NCBI RefSeq assembly: GCF_007829815.1
Contig: NZ_VIWT01000001.1
Span: forward strand, 2,999,501-3,063,500
Direction: 5' to 3'
DNA length: 64,000 nt
Origin: Kitasatospora viridis
GTDB taxonomy: Bacteria > Actinomycetota > Actinomycetes > Streptomycetales > Streptomycetaceae
This document shows, in pieces, positions 19,719-27,318 of the stretch. The position numbers and the translations under genes were made by a program. Position 1 is the first letter of the stretch. Every line of letters starts with the position of its first letter. The notes beneath the pieces were generated by a model. The model saw only the letters and a program-made list of their open reading frames with translations, had not been told where the DNA came from and made no database searches.

Positions 19719-20405
19719 ATGGCGAGGACGGCGGCGCGCAAGGCCCGCAGCTACGACCCGGTGAAGGTGCGGGCGGCCCTGGCGGGCGAGACCGAGGCGC
19801 TGCGGGGCGTCGCGCGCACGGCGGGGGACGACCCGCGGGCCGGGCGGGTGCTGGCGCAGCTGGCGCTGCGGTGGACCGGGGAGCGGCCGGTGGCCCTCGC
19901 GGACTGGTTGGCCGGTGACGGTCCGCTGGCGGTGCCGCAGGCCCCGGCGGACCTCGACCCTGCCGACTTCGACCCTGCCGACTTCGACCCGGCCGCCGAG
20001 CAACTGCTAGGCCGGCTGGACCGGTTGGAGCCGGAGGAGCTGCTGGTCCGGCTGGTGCAGGCCGTGGTGCACGCCGAGGACCTGGCGGCCGCCCTGGAAC
20101 TGACGGACTTTCCGCACGAGCGCTTCGCGCTGGCGACGGTCAGCCGGGTGCTCGCCGACGCCTTCGCGAACGGGGTGCCGGGCGGCTCGGTGGAGCTGCG
20201 GGTGCCGCCGTTCGCGGTGGTGCAGGCGGTGCCCGGGCCGAAGCACACCCGGGGCACCCCGCCGAACGTGGTGGAGACCGCGCCGCTGGACTGGATCCGG
20301 CTGGCCACCGGGCGGCTGGAGTGGGCCGAGGCGGTGGACGGTGCCCGGCTGACGGCCAGTGGGGAGCGCAGCGACCTCAGCCCGTACCTGCCGCTGCTGC
20401 GCTGA
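19719..20405 (+). CDS. sterol-carrier family protein
   Basis: A 228-residue protein of the actinobacterial sterol carrier family, a domain related to the C-terminal half of MDMPI proteins. The C-terminal block GTPPNVVETAPLDWIRLATGRLEWAEAV (split) is the diagnostic part. The N-terminal half is helical with the RWTGERPVALADW segment. An in-frame 12-bp direct repeat produces DPADFDPADFDPA near residues 75-88, probably a variable linker. No signal peptide. It is a common neighbour of the purSQL operon in streptomycetes; the ligand is unknown. Apparently leaderless. Confidence 0.75.
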   Translation: MARTAARKARSYDPVKVRAALAGETEALRGVARTAGDDPRAGRVLAQLALRWTGERPVALADWLAGDGPLAVPQAPADLDPADFDPADFDPAAEQLLGRLDRLEPEELLVRLVQAVVHAEDLAAALELTDFPHERFALATVSRVLADAFANGVPGGSVELRVPPFAVVQAVPGPKHTRGTPPNVVETAPLDWIRLATGRLEWAEAVDGARLTASGERSDLSPYLPLLR

Positions 20406-20412
20406 CGGCTGG

Positions 20413-20835
20413 TCAGGCCAGGGCCGGTGCGGTGGCCCGGGCGGCGCCGGCCGAGGGCCGGGTCTCGCGGAGCAGCAGGGCGGCGGTGAGGAGCACGAAG
20501 AGCGCGGTGGCGGCGTGGACGCCCAGCGCGGTGGCGAGCGGGCCGTGGTGGCTCAGCACGATCACCGCGTCGCCGAGCGGGGTGAAGGCCGTGGCGAGCA
20601 TCGCCCAGCCGAGCGCCCGGCGCTGCCCGCTGAGCAGCAGGGCCAGCGGAACCAGGCCCGAGGTGATGTCGCGGACGCCCTTGACGTCGTAGAAGCCCTC
20701 GCCGGTGCCGCGCGGGCCGGGGATCCCGAACCCGGCGACGGCGCCGTGCGGGTCCACCAGGAAGCGGACGCCGATGAAGAGGATGAAGGCGATGCCGAGC
20801 AGTGTGCAGGCGGTGGCGACGCGCTTGGTGGTCAT
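20413..20835 (-). CDS. DUF4267-like small membrane protein
   Basis: A 140-residue protein with four predicted transmembrane helices, separated by a conserved-looking loop GFGIPGPRGTGEGFYDVKGVRD (split), typical of DUF4267 proteins. Function unknown. It is divergent from a TetR regulator, and the intergenic region contains two perfect CTAGC-N3-GCTAG inverted repeats, so it is very probably the TetR target. Its stop lies 8 nt from the convergent sterol-carrier gene's stop. Confidence 0.78.
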   Translation of the reverse strand: MTTKRVATACTLLGIAFILFIGVRFLVDPHGAVAGFGIPGPRGTGEGFYDVKGVRDITSGLVPLALLLSGQRRALGWAMLATAFTPLGDAVIVLSHHGPLATALGVHAATALFVLLTAALLLRETRPSAGAARATAPALA

Positions 20836-20883
20836 GGTGGTCTCCCCCTGGAGGACGTGAAGAGTTGACTGGCGCTCAGTTTT

Positions 20884-20947
20884 CTAGCGGCGCTAGGAAC
20901 GAGGCAGACGCTAGCACGAGCGTCGCTCTGAAGGCTAGCGCTGCTAG
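20884..20947. promoter_or_regulatory. TetR operator array between DUF4267 and tetR genes
   Basis: Two 13-bp inverted repeats of the form CTAGC-N3-GCTAG lie at 20884-20896 and 20935-20947, with a third partial site GCTAGC at 20910-20915. Centres are about 25 bp apart, so they fall on nearly the same DNA face. The second site overlaps the TAGAAT -10 box (20945-20950) of the tetR gene, implying autorepression. Confidence 0.65.
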
Positions 20948-20957
20948 AATCACGGTC

Positions 20958-21533
20958 ATGTCCACCACCCAGACACGCAAGGAACGCGAGCGCGCCGAGC
21001 GCCACCGACTGATCATCAGCGCGGCCCGGGAGCTGGCCGAGGCCGAGGGGTGGGACGCCGTCACCACCCGTCGGCTGGCCGAGCGGATCGAGTACAGCCA
21101 GCCGGTGCTCTACAGCCACTTCGCCGGCAAGGGCGCCATCGTGGACGCCGTCGCGCTGGAGGGCATCGGCGAACTGGCCGGGCACCTGGAGCGGGCGGTG
21201 GCCGGCGCCGCCCCCGGGGGCGGCGTGGCCGCGCTCGCCACCGCCTACACCGACTTCGCCGCCGCCAACCCGGCGCTCTACGAGGCGATGTTCAGCCTCG
21301 CCACCACCCTCTCCTTCGGCACCGGGCAGTCGCCGCCCGTCCTGGTCCGGGCCTTCACGGTGCTGATGGACACGCTCGCCCCGTACGCCGGCGCGGCCGA
21401 TCCGGAGACCTTCGTGGAGACCGTCTGGAGCGCGCTGCACGGGCTCGTGCTGCTCGACCGGGGCGGCCGGCTGCGCCCCGGGATGACCGAGCAGCGGCTC
21501 GCCGTGCTGGTGGGGCGGCTGACCGGAGCCTGA
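20958..21533 (+). CDS. TetR-family transcriptional regulator
   Basis: A 191-residue repressor. The N-terminal helix-turn-helix is typical (RHRLIISAARELAEAEG, then VTTRRLAERIEYSQPVLYSHFAGKGAIVDAV split over residues 15-70). The C-terminal helical domain resembles the WHG/TetR_C group. The ATG at 20958 is preceded by TAGAAT ending 7 nt upstream and by no ribosome binding site, so the transcript is probably leaderless. The divergent DUF4267 membrane gene is the likely target through the CTAGC-N3-GCTAG operators. The inducer is unknown. Confidence 0.9.
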   Translation: MSTTQTRKERERAERHRLIISAARELAEAEGWDAVTTRRLAERIEYSQPVLYSHFAGKGAIVDAVALEGIGELAGHLERAVAGAAPGGGVAALATAYTDFAAANPALYEAMFSLATTLSFGTGQSPPVLVRAFTVLMDTLAPYAGAADPETFVETVWSALHGLVLLDRGGRLRPGMTEQRLAVLVGRLTGA

Positions 21534-21559
21534 GCACCCGCCGGCCCGGGGAACGCGAA

Positions 21560-21590
21560 GGCCGCCCCTGACGGTGGGTCAGGGGCGGCC
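21560..21590. terminator. bidirectional terminator between convergent genes
   Basis: GGCCGCCCCTGAC (21560-21572) pairs perfectly with GTCAGGGGCGGCC (21578-21590) around a 5-nt loop, between the stops of tetR and the DUF3151 gene. Confidence 0.75.
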
Positions 21591-21607
21591 GTCAGGGGCG
21601 CGGTCCG

Positions 21608-22027
21608 TTACTGCTTCAGCTCGGTGTAGGCCTCGGGGCTGCTGTCCTTGAGGAACTGCCAGCAGCGCTCGGCTTCCTCGGTCTCCTTGATCGCGTCGGC
21701 CGCCCGGGCCAGCGCGGCCAGGCAGCGCAGGAAACCGCGGTTGGCCCGGTGGTCCCACGGGACCGGCCCGTGGCCGCGCCAGCCGGCCCGGCGCAGCGCG
21801 TCCAGGCCCCGGTGGTAGCCGGTGCGGGCGTAGGCGTAGGACTCGACCACGCGGCCCTCGGAGAAGGCGTCGTCGGCGAGCATCGCCCAGGCCAGCGAGA
21901 ACCCCGGGTAGTCGGCCGCGAGCTGGGTGGGCGACGCGGACTCCTCGGCGAGCCTGCGGTACGGTTCCGCCTCCTCGCCGAGCAGCGTCGGCTCCGGGCC
22001 CGAGAGCAAGTTCTTCCGTTCAGTCAT
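21608..22027 (-). CDS. DUF3151 family protein
   Basis: A 139-residue actinobacterial protein. Recognisable blocks are NLLSGPEPTLL at the N-terminus and SYAYARTGYHRGLDALRRAGWRGHGPVPW (split), the conserved core of DUF3151, with NRGFLRCLAALARAA after it. The helical repeats look TPR-like. Function unknown. ATG at 22027 (MTERKNLL) is chosen; a longer frame to 22081 is Ala/Arg-rich. This family is often found near fba in streptomycetes, as here. Confidence 0.82.
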   Translation of the reverse strand: MTERKNLLSGPEPTLLGEEAEPYRRLAEESASPTQLAADYPGFSLAWAMLADDAFSEGRVVESYAYARTGYHRGLDALRRAGWRGHGPVPWDHRANRGFLRCLAALARAADAIKETEEAERCWQFLKDSSPEAYTELKQ

Positions 22028-22077
22028 GCTCCCCAGTCTGCCAGCAGCCCGGTGGCGGTCGGGAGGCGCTGCCGTGC

Positions 22078-24321
22078 TCATGCGGTGCAGCGGTAGAGGA
22101 GCTGCACGCTCGCGCTGGTCACCGACTGGCCGTAGTCACCGGGGGCCACCGGGGCGCAGGTGCTGCGGACCCAGTTGGTCACCGCCGTGGTCGGGCCGCT
22201 GGAGCCGCCCCGGCCGAAGCCGCCGAAGCCGCCGGGGCCCTGCGCGGAGCCGAGCAGCACGTAGTGCAACTGGCCCGAACCGACCAGCTGCTGGAACTGC
22301 GGCAGGGTCGGCGAGGGCACCTGGCCGGTGAAGCCGCCCATCGGCAGCACCTCCTTGCCGGTGGCCAGGATGTACGGCGAGGAGGCCGACCAGGAGGTGG
22401 TGGCGAACAGGTAGCGGGCACCGTCGGCGTGCGCCTCGGTGTAGGAGAGGATCTGCTGCTGCGCGCGGTTGAGCGTGGCACCGCCGCCGCCGAACTGCGC
22501 CCGCAGCGCCGCGAGCTCGGCCGCCGTCGCGCCGTTCGCCGCGCCGCCCGGCGAGGTGCGGGCGCCGCCCCGGCCGGCCGCTGCTCCGCCCCGGCCTGCG
22601 CCTGCGCCGGCGCCGCCGCCGAAGCCGTGCGCCGCCTGCGGGCCGACCGTGCCCATGCCGGAGTTGCCGTACTTGCTGTCCAGCACGCTGGCCGCCCAGG
22701 CACCCGGCGCCAGCAGCACCGCGCCGAGCGCGGCCGCCAGGCCCACGCTGGCCACGCGGAGCGGGCCCAGCCTGCGGGCGCCGAACCGTGCGGTGCGGCC
22801 CGCGGCCAGCAGCAGCAGGGCGAGCGCGCCCAGGGTCAGGGTGACCGGGGCCAGCCAGGGCAGGAAGGTCGGGTAGAGCCGGGCCAGGTAGGCGCCCCAC
22901 GCGGCGGTGCCGGCCACCGCGACCGGCAGTGCCCAGGCCTTCCGGCCGCCGTCCTGGTAGGCGCGCCAGAGCAGCACCAGACCGGCGCCGCTGAGCGCGG
23001 CCAGCGGGGTGGCGATCACGCCCATGTAGTAGCTGTGGCCGCCGACGCTGCCGGCGCTGAAGACCATGAAGTAGACCGCCAGCCAGCCGCCCCAGAGCAG
23101 GTAGCCAGCCCGCAGCGGGTCGGTGCGCGGCTCGCGGCGGCGCCAGGCCAGCGCGCAGAGCAGGGCGACCGCGGCCAGCGGGTAGAGCCAGCCGGTCTGC
23201 GGGGCGAACTGCGAGCCGAACATCTTGGTCCAGCCGCCGTCACTGCTGTTGCCGCCCTGGCGTGCGGTCGCCGGCGGCTTGCCGGCACCGGCGCCGGCGT
23301 TGCTTCCGGTGCCGCGGTGACCCGGCCGGCCGCCGGCCTTGGCCGCACCGGCGCCCTGGGCGGCACCCGCGCCCTGGGCAGCACCCGCCTTGGCACCGCC
23401 GCCGCCCCACATGCCGCCCCGGCCGGAGGTGACGCTGCCGGTCTCTCCGGCGTTCAGTCCGACCGACGTGAACCGGTTCAGGAAGTTGTAGCCGACCACC
23501 ATGCTGTAGGCCGAGTTGTCCGTCGTCCCGTCGATGTACGGCCGGTCCTTGGCCGGCGTCACCGTGGCCAGCAGCACCCAGGAGGCGGAGACCGCCACGG
23601 CCACCAGCCCGGCCACCGCGAGGTGGGCCAGCCGGCGGCGCAGCCGCACCGGTGCGGCCACCAGGTAGACCAGGGCCAGCGCCGGCAGCACCGCCCAGGC
23701 CTCCAGCATCTTGGCCTGGAACGCCACCCCGACCCAGACCCCGGCCAGGACCAGGCTGCGCAGCCGGCCGTGCCGGGCGGCGCGCTGCGCGGCGTCGGCG
23801 GCCAGCAGGAGCAGCAGGGTGAACAGCGGGTCCTCGACGGCGGTGCGGAAGAGCCCCGCGACCACCGGGGTCAGCGTGAAGGCGAGCGCGGCCAGCAGGC
23901 CGGCGTTGGCCCCGGCCCAGCGGCGCACCGCGCGGAACAGCACCAGCACGGCCAGCACGCCCTCGACCGCCTGCGGCAGGGTGAGCGCCCACGGGTGGAA
24001 CCCGAAGACCCGGGCCGAGAGCGCCTGCGGCCACAGGAAGCCGGGCAGCTTGTCCAGGGTGATGGTGTTGGCGGGGTCGTAGGAGCCGAAGACGAAGGCC
24101 TTCCAGCTCTCGGTCATGCTGCGGACGGCATCCGCGTAGAACGTGTGGTATGCACTCTGACCGATACCCCAGAAGTACAGGAGCCCGGCCAGCGCCGCGA
24201 TGGCGAGCAGGGCGGGGCGGGCGTAGCGGGGTTGGTCCTCGGGGGAGCGCCAGGGTGCTCGGCGGACCGACCAGGGACGTGTCGGAAGCTCGGAAGCGAT
24301 CGGTAGCACGGTGGTGGCCAT
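22078..24321 (-). CDS. GT39/ArnT-like membrane glycosyltransferase
   Basis: A 747-residue polytopic glycosyltransferase of the PMT_2/ArnT type with about eleven to twelve transmembrane helices. The first periplasmic loop has YHTFYADAVRSMTESW (about residues 58-73), where the Asp corresponds to the catalytic acid of this superfamily. These enzymes move a sugar from a polyprenyl-phosphate donor to an acceptor outside the membrane. Two long Gly/Ala-rich low-complexity loops (about residues 295-355 and 585-625) interrupt the fold. The C-terminal TLPQFQQLVGSGQLHYVLLG region matches the extracytoplasmic domain of the YkcB-like subgroup. Stop at 22078, start ATG at 24321. The acceptor is unknown. 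Confidence 0.85.
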   Translation of the reverse strand: MATTVLPIASELPTRPWSVRRAPWRSPEDQPRYARPALLAIAALAGLLYFWGIGQSAYHTFYADAVRSMTESWKAFVFGSYDPANTITLDKLPGFLWPQALSARVFGFHPWALTLPQAVEGVLAVLVLFRAVRRWAGANAGLLAALAFTLTPVVAGLFRTAVEDPLFTLLLLLAADAAQRAARHGRLRSLVLAGVWVGVAFQAKMLEAWAVLPALALVYLVAAPVRLRRRLAHLAVAGLVAVAVSASWVLLATVTPAKDRPYIDGTTDNSAYSMVVGYNFLNRFTSVGLNAGETGSVTSGRGGMWGGGGAKAGAAQGAGAAQGAGAAKAGGRPGHRGTGSNAGAGAGKPPATARQGGNSSDGGWTKMFGSQFAPQTGWLYPLAAVALLCALAWRRREPRTDPLRAGYLLWGGWLAVYFMVFSAGSVGGHSYYMGVIATPLAALSGAGLVLLWRAYQDGGRKAWALPVAVAGTAAWGAYLARLYPTFLPWLAPVTLTLGALALLLLAAGRTARFGARRLGPLRVASVGLAAALGAVLLAPGAWAASVLDSKYGNSGMGTVGPQAAHGFGGGAGAGAGRGGAAAGRGGARTSPGGAANGATAAELAALRAQFGGGGATLNRAQQQILSYTEAHADGARYLFATTSWSASSPYILATGKEVLPMGGFTGQVPSPTLPQFQQLVGSGQLHYVLLGSAQGPGGFGGFGRGGSSGPTTAVTNWVRSTCAPVAPGDYGQSVTSASVQLLYRCTA

Positions 24322-24474
24322 GCGTCACAGCCTTCGTCGCGTCCATGAGAAAACGCTGGTGATCACGGCCGAACGGCGAAAACCATACCGATCCGGGGAG
24401 AAGATTTTGCCGTCGGGAGCCTTCCCAAACGGCAGGCGGGGCTTCCGCTTCGCACGACGCCGGACAGCGGTCGC

Positions 24475-24572
24475 CGGACGCCGAGCACGGACGCCGACCA
24501 TGGACGCCGAGCACGGACGCCGAGCACGGACGTCGCTCACGGACGCCGACCACGGACGCCGACCACGGACAG
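24475..24572. repeat. 13-bp tandem repeat array
   Basis: Seven consecutive 13-bp units of consensus CGGACGCCGASCA (starts at 24475, 24488, 24501, 24514, 24527, 24540, 24553), followed by a partial unit. The sequence CGGACAGCGG flanks the array on both sides (24461 and 24566). It lies in the gap between the glycosyltransferase start and the fba terminator. Because 13 is not a multiple of 3, it is not a coding repeat. Confidence 0.85.
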
Positions 24573-24605
24573 CGGCCCCGGTCGGCAGAGCCGACCGGGG
24601 CCGCT
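24571..24605 (-). terminator. fba terminator
   Basis: A perfect 15-bp stem (AGCGGCCCCGGTCGG at 24571-24585, CCGACCGGGGCCGCT at 24591-24605) with a CAGAG loop, 15 nt beyond the fba stop. No T-run. Confidence 0.75.
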
Positions 24606-24619
24606 GGGGCGGGCGTGTC

Positions 24620-25642
24620 CTACTTGATGCGGTTGCCCGCCGAGCGCAGGGTCCGCGCAGCCTCGGCCACCCGGGCGGCCATGCCGGCCTCAGCCAGCTT
24701 GCCCCAGGTGCGCGGGTCGTAGGTGTTCTTCTTGCCGACCTCGCCGTCCACCTTCAGCACGCCGTCGTAGTTGCGGAACACGTGGTCCACGACGGGGCGG
24801 GTGAAGGCGTACTGGGTGTCGGTGTCCAGGTTCATCTTGACGACGCCGTTCTCCAGCGCGGTCTCGATCTCCTGCGCGGACGAGCCGGAGCCGCCGTGGA
24901 AGACGAAGTCGAACGGGTCCTGCTTGCCGTACTGGGTGCCGATCGCGTCCTGCAGCTCGCGCAGCAGCTCGGGGCGGAGCACCACGTTGCCCGGCTTGTA
25001 GACGCCGTGCACGTTGCCGAACGAGGCGGCCAGCAGGTAGCGGCCCTTCTCGCCCAGGCCGAGCGCCTCGGCGGTGCGGACGGCGTCGTTCACCGTGGTG
25101 TAGAGGGAGTCGTTGATCTCGTGCGAGACGCCGTCCTCCTCGCCACCGGTCGGGGTGATCTCGACCTCAAGGATGATCTTGGCGGCGTGCGCCAGGGCCA
25201 GCAGCTCCTGACCGATCGCCAGGTTGTCGGCCAGGGTCTCGGCCGAGCCGTCCCACATGTGCGACTGGAAGAGCGGGTTCTCGCCGCGGGCCACGCGCTC
25301 GGCGGAGACCGCGAGCAGCGGGCGGACGTAGCCGTCCAGCTTGTCCTTCGGGCAGTGGTCGGTGTGCAGCGCGACGGTGACGTCGTACTTGGCCGCCACG
25401 ATGTGCGCGAACTCGGCCAGCGCCACCGCGCCGGTGACCATGTCCTTGTTGTGCTGGCCGCCCAGGAACTCGGCGCCACCGGTGGAGATCTGGATGATGC
25501 CGTCGCTCTCGGCCTCGGCGAACCCGCGCAGAGCCGCGTGCAGGGTCTGCGACGAGGTGACGTTGATGGCCGGGTAGGCGAACTTGCCTGCCTTGGCCCG
25601 GTCCAGCATCTCGTTGTAGACATCGGGGGTTGCGATGGGCAT
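24620..25642 (-). CDS. fba: class II fructose-bisphosphate aldolase
   Basis: The 340-residue zinc-dependent aldolase cleaves fructose 1,6-bisphosphate into dihydroxyacetone phosphate and glyceraldehyde 3-phosphate in glycolysis, and works in reverse in gluconeogenesis. Metal- and substrate-binding blocks are VALHTDHCPKDKLDGYVRP (zinc His and catalytic Asp), LEVEITPTGGEEDGVSHE, ASFGNVHGVYKPGN and DFVFHGGSGSSAQEI, ending with KMNLDTDTQYA. Length fits the long class IIA form. ATG at 25642 (MPIATPDVYNEM) is the family start; the longer frame to 25705 is not conserved. Transcribed divergently from the DedA gene. Confidence 0.97.
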   Translation of the reverse strand: MPIATPDVYNEMLDRAKAGKFAYPAINVTSSQTLHAALRGFAEAESDGIIQISTGGAEFLGGQHNKDMVTGAVALAEFAHIVAAKYDVTVALHTDHCPKDKLDGYVRPLLAVSAERVARGENPLFQSHMWDGSAETLADNLAIGQELLALAHAAKIILEVEITPTGGEEDGVSHEINDSLYTTVNDAVRTAEALGLGEKGRYLLAASFGNVHGVYKPGNVVLRPELLRELQDAIGTQYGKQDPFDFVFHGGSGSSAQEIETALENGVVKMNLDTDTQYAFTRPVVDHVFRNYDGVLKVDGEVGKKNTYDPRTWGKLAEAGMAARVAEAARTLRSAGNRIK

Positions 25643-25863
25643 GCGAATCCGCTCCTGTCGGTGTGGGGCTGGTCGGACGACGCTGTCCGATGCTCGATAC
25701 GCCACTGGTCACGGCGTCACCGCGGTACGAGAACGAGGGTGGTTGCGACCGCGGGCCGGACACCTCGGTCATCTTCCCAGACTCGGGCCCGCGCCACACC
25801 CATGGGTTCACCATGCGGGCGTCGCCCGGCCGAGCGCTGCCGGGTCCCGGCACCGCTGCGCGC

Positions 25864-25869
25864 TATCCT
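25864..25869 (+). promoter_or_regulatory. -10 box of leaderless dedA
   Basis: TATCCT ends 6 nt before the GTG at 25876, with no ribosome binding site. Confidence 0.5.
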
Positions 25870-25875
25870 GCGCCC

Positions 25876-26607
25876 GTGACTACCACTACCGACCTAGCGG
25901 TCAATCTCCTGGATGCCAAGTCTTTGATCAGCTCGGTCGGGACCTTCGGCCTGCTGGCGATCATCTTCGCCGAGACCGGGCTGCTGATCGGGTTCTTCCT
26001 GCCCGGTGACTCGCTGCTGATCCTGGGCGGGGTGGCGGCCTCCTCGGCGGCGGCCAAGGCCTTCGGCCCGGGCGTGCAGATGCCGATCGGGGTGCTGCTG
26101 GTGGGCGCGCCGCTCTGCGCCATCGCCGGCGCGCAGCTCGGGCACCTGCTCGGCTCCAAGGCCGGGGGCAAGCTCTTCGACAAGCCCGACTCGCGGATCT
26201 TCAAGCGCGAGTACGTGGAGAAGGCCGAGGAGTACTTCGCCAAGTTCGGGCCGGAGAAGGCCGTGGTGCTGGCCCGCTTCATCCCGATCGTGCGGACCTT
26301 CCTCAACCCGGTCGCGGGCATGCTGGAGATGCCGGCCAAGAAGTTCTTCGTCTGGAACACCCTCGGCGGCATCGTCTGGACCGAGGTGATGCTCTGCATC
26401 GGCTACTTCTTCGGCGACTCGATGGCCCCGGTGATCGACAAGTACCTGGTCCCGGCGATGGCGCTGATCATCCTGCTGTCGATCTCCCCGATCCTGGTCG
26501 AGGTGGTCCGGGAGCGGAAGAAGCGCAAGCTCGCCGGGCCGGTGGCGCTCGCCGAGGACGAGGCGGGCGAGCCGGCGCAGTCCGGCGGGCGGCACCGCCG
26601 GGGCTGA
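25876..26607 (+). CDS. DedA-family membrane protein
   Basis: A 243-residue polytopic membrane protein of the DedA/SNARE-associated family, whose members act as undecaprenyl-phosphate or lipid translocases and influence envelope stability. The conserved landmarks are FAETGLLIGFFLPGDSLL (near residue 35), the amphipathic EEYFAKFGPEKAVVLARFIPIVRTFLNPVAGM block (split, with the family's essential Arg residues) and a C-terminal helix. The C-terminal tail is charged and cytoplasmic. GTG at 25876 is chosen because it lies directly after a -10 box and precedes the first helix; longer frames have no support. Confidence 0.88.
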   Translation: MTTTTDLAVNLLDAKSLISSVGTFGLLAIIFAETGLLIGFFLPGDSLLILGGVAASSAAAKAFGPGVQMPIGVLLVGAPLCAIAGAQLGHLLGSKAGGKLFDKPDSRIFKREYVEKAEEYFAKFGPEKAVVLARFIPIVRTFLNPVAGMLEMPAKKFFVWNTLGGIVWTEVMLCIGYFFGDSMAPVIDKYLVPAMALIILLSISPILVEVVRERKKRKLAGPVALAEDEAGEPAQSGGRHRRG

Positions 26608-26628
26608 CCTGCGAGCTCATCCCGACAT

Positions 26629-26674
26629 GCCGAGAGGGCGGGTTGTTTCACGTGAAACAACCCGCCCTCTCGGC
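26629..26674. terminator. 46-bp perfect palindrome, bidirectional terminator of dedA and pyrE
   Basis: Two 23-bp arms without a loop, centred between 26651 and 26652. It lies between the convergent dedA and pyrE stops, where a shared terminator is expected. Its centre is a perfect parS sequence (see the separate entry). Confidence 0.75.
26645..26658. promoter_or_regulatory. parS: parS centromere-like site (ParB binding)
   Basis: GTTTCACGTGAAAC is the perfect 14-bp form of the parS site known in streptomycetes, where tens of copies around oriC load ParB for chromosome segregation during sporulation. It sits at the exact centre of the terminator palindrome. I saw no second copy in this window. 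Confidence 0.8.
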
Positions 26675-26697
26675 GTACCACGGAGTCTGACCGGGGC

Positions 26698-27246
26698 TCA
26701 GGCCAGGTCGAGGTCGGCCGCGGTGAAGACGGTGTAGTAGGGCAGGCCGGCCTCCTCGATCGCCGGCGCGGCGCCGCGCTCCACGATCACCGCGACGCCG
26801 ACCACCTCGGCGCCCGCCTCGCGCAGCGCCTCGACGGCGGTCAGCACCGAGCCGCCGGTGGTGGAGGTGTCCTCGACCGCCAGCACCCGGCGGCCCTTGA
26901 CGTCCGGGCCCTCGATCCGGCGCTGCAGGCCGTGCGCCTTGCCGGCCTTGCGGACCACGAAGGCGTCCAGCTCGCGGCCGCGCGCGGCGGCGGCGTGCAG
27001 CATCGAGGCGGCGACCGGGTCGGCGCCCAGGGTCAGGCCGCCGACCGCGTCGTACTCCAGGTCCGCGGTGGCGTCCAGCAGCACCCGGCCGACCAGCGGG
27101 GCGGCCTGCGCGTCCAGGGTGATCCGGCGCAGGTCGACGTAGTAGTCGGCCTCCCGGCCGGAGGAGAGGATCACCTTGCCGTGCACCACGGCCTTGGTCT
27201 TGATCTGGTCCAGCAGGGCGGCGCGGTCGTTGCTCGGGTTGCTCAT
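26698..27246 (-). CDS. pyrE: orotate phosphoribosyltransferase
   Basis: PyrE converts orotate and PRPP to orotidine 5'-phosphate in pyrimidine synthesis. The 182-residue protein shows the PRPP-binding loop VLAVEDTSTTGGSVLTAVEAL (split) and the catalytic-loop segment FVVRKAGKAHGLQRRIEG. The N-terminal VHGKVILSSGREADYYVDLRR (split) is the orotate-binding part. ATG at 27246 is preceded by TAGACT (27255-27260) ending 8 nt upstream and no ribosome binding site, so it appears leaderless. It is convergent with dedA and shares the parS-bearing terminator. Confidence 0.95.
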   Translation of the reverse strand: MSNPSNDRAALLDQIKTKAVVHGKVILSSGREADYYVDLRRITLDAQAAPLVGRVLLDATADLEYDAVGGLTLGADPVAASMLHAAAARGRELDAFVVRKAGKAHGLQRRIEGPDVKGRRVLAVEDTSTTGGSVLTAVEALREAGAEVVGVAVIVERGAAPAIEEAGLPYYTVFTAADLDLA

Positions 27247-27254
27247 GGACAGTC

Positions 27255-27260
27255 AGTCTA
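27255..27260 (-). promoter_or_regulatory. -10 box of leaderless pyrE
   Basis: Minus-strand TAGACT, 8 nt before the pyrE ATG. Confidence 0.45.
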
Positions 27261-27318
27261 GAGCCTGGTCAGGGCCCGCCCGGTGGACCGGACCGGGGGC
27301 CGGGCGTGCCCCGGCCGG

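Noticed and set aside
24475..24572. CRISPR array
   Set aside because: The 13-bp units are contiguous with no unique spacers and there are no cas genes.
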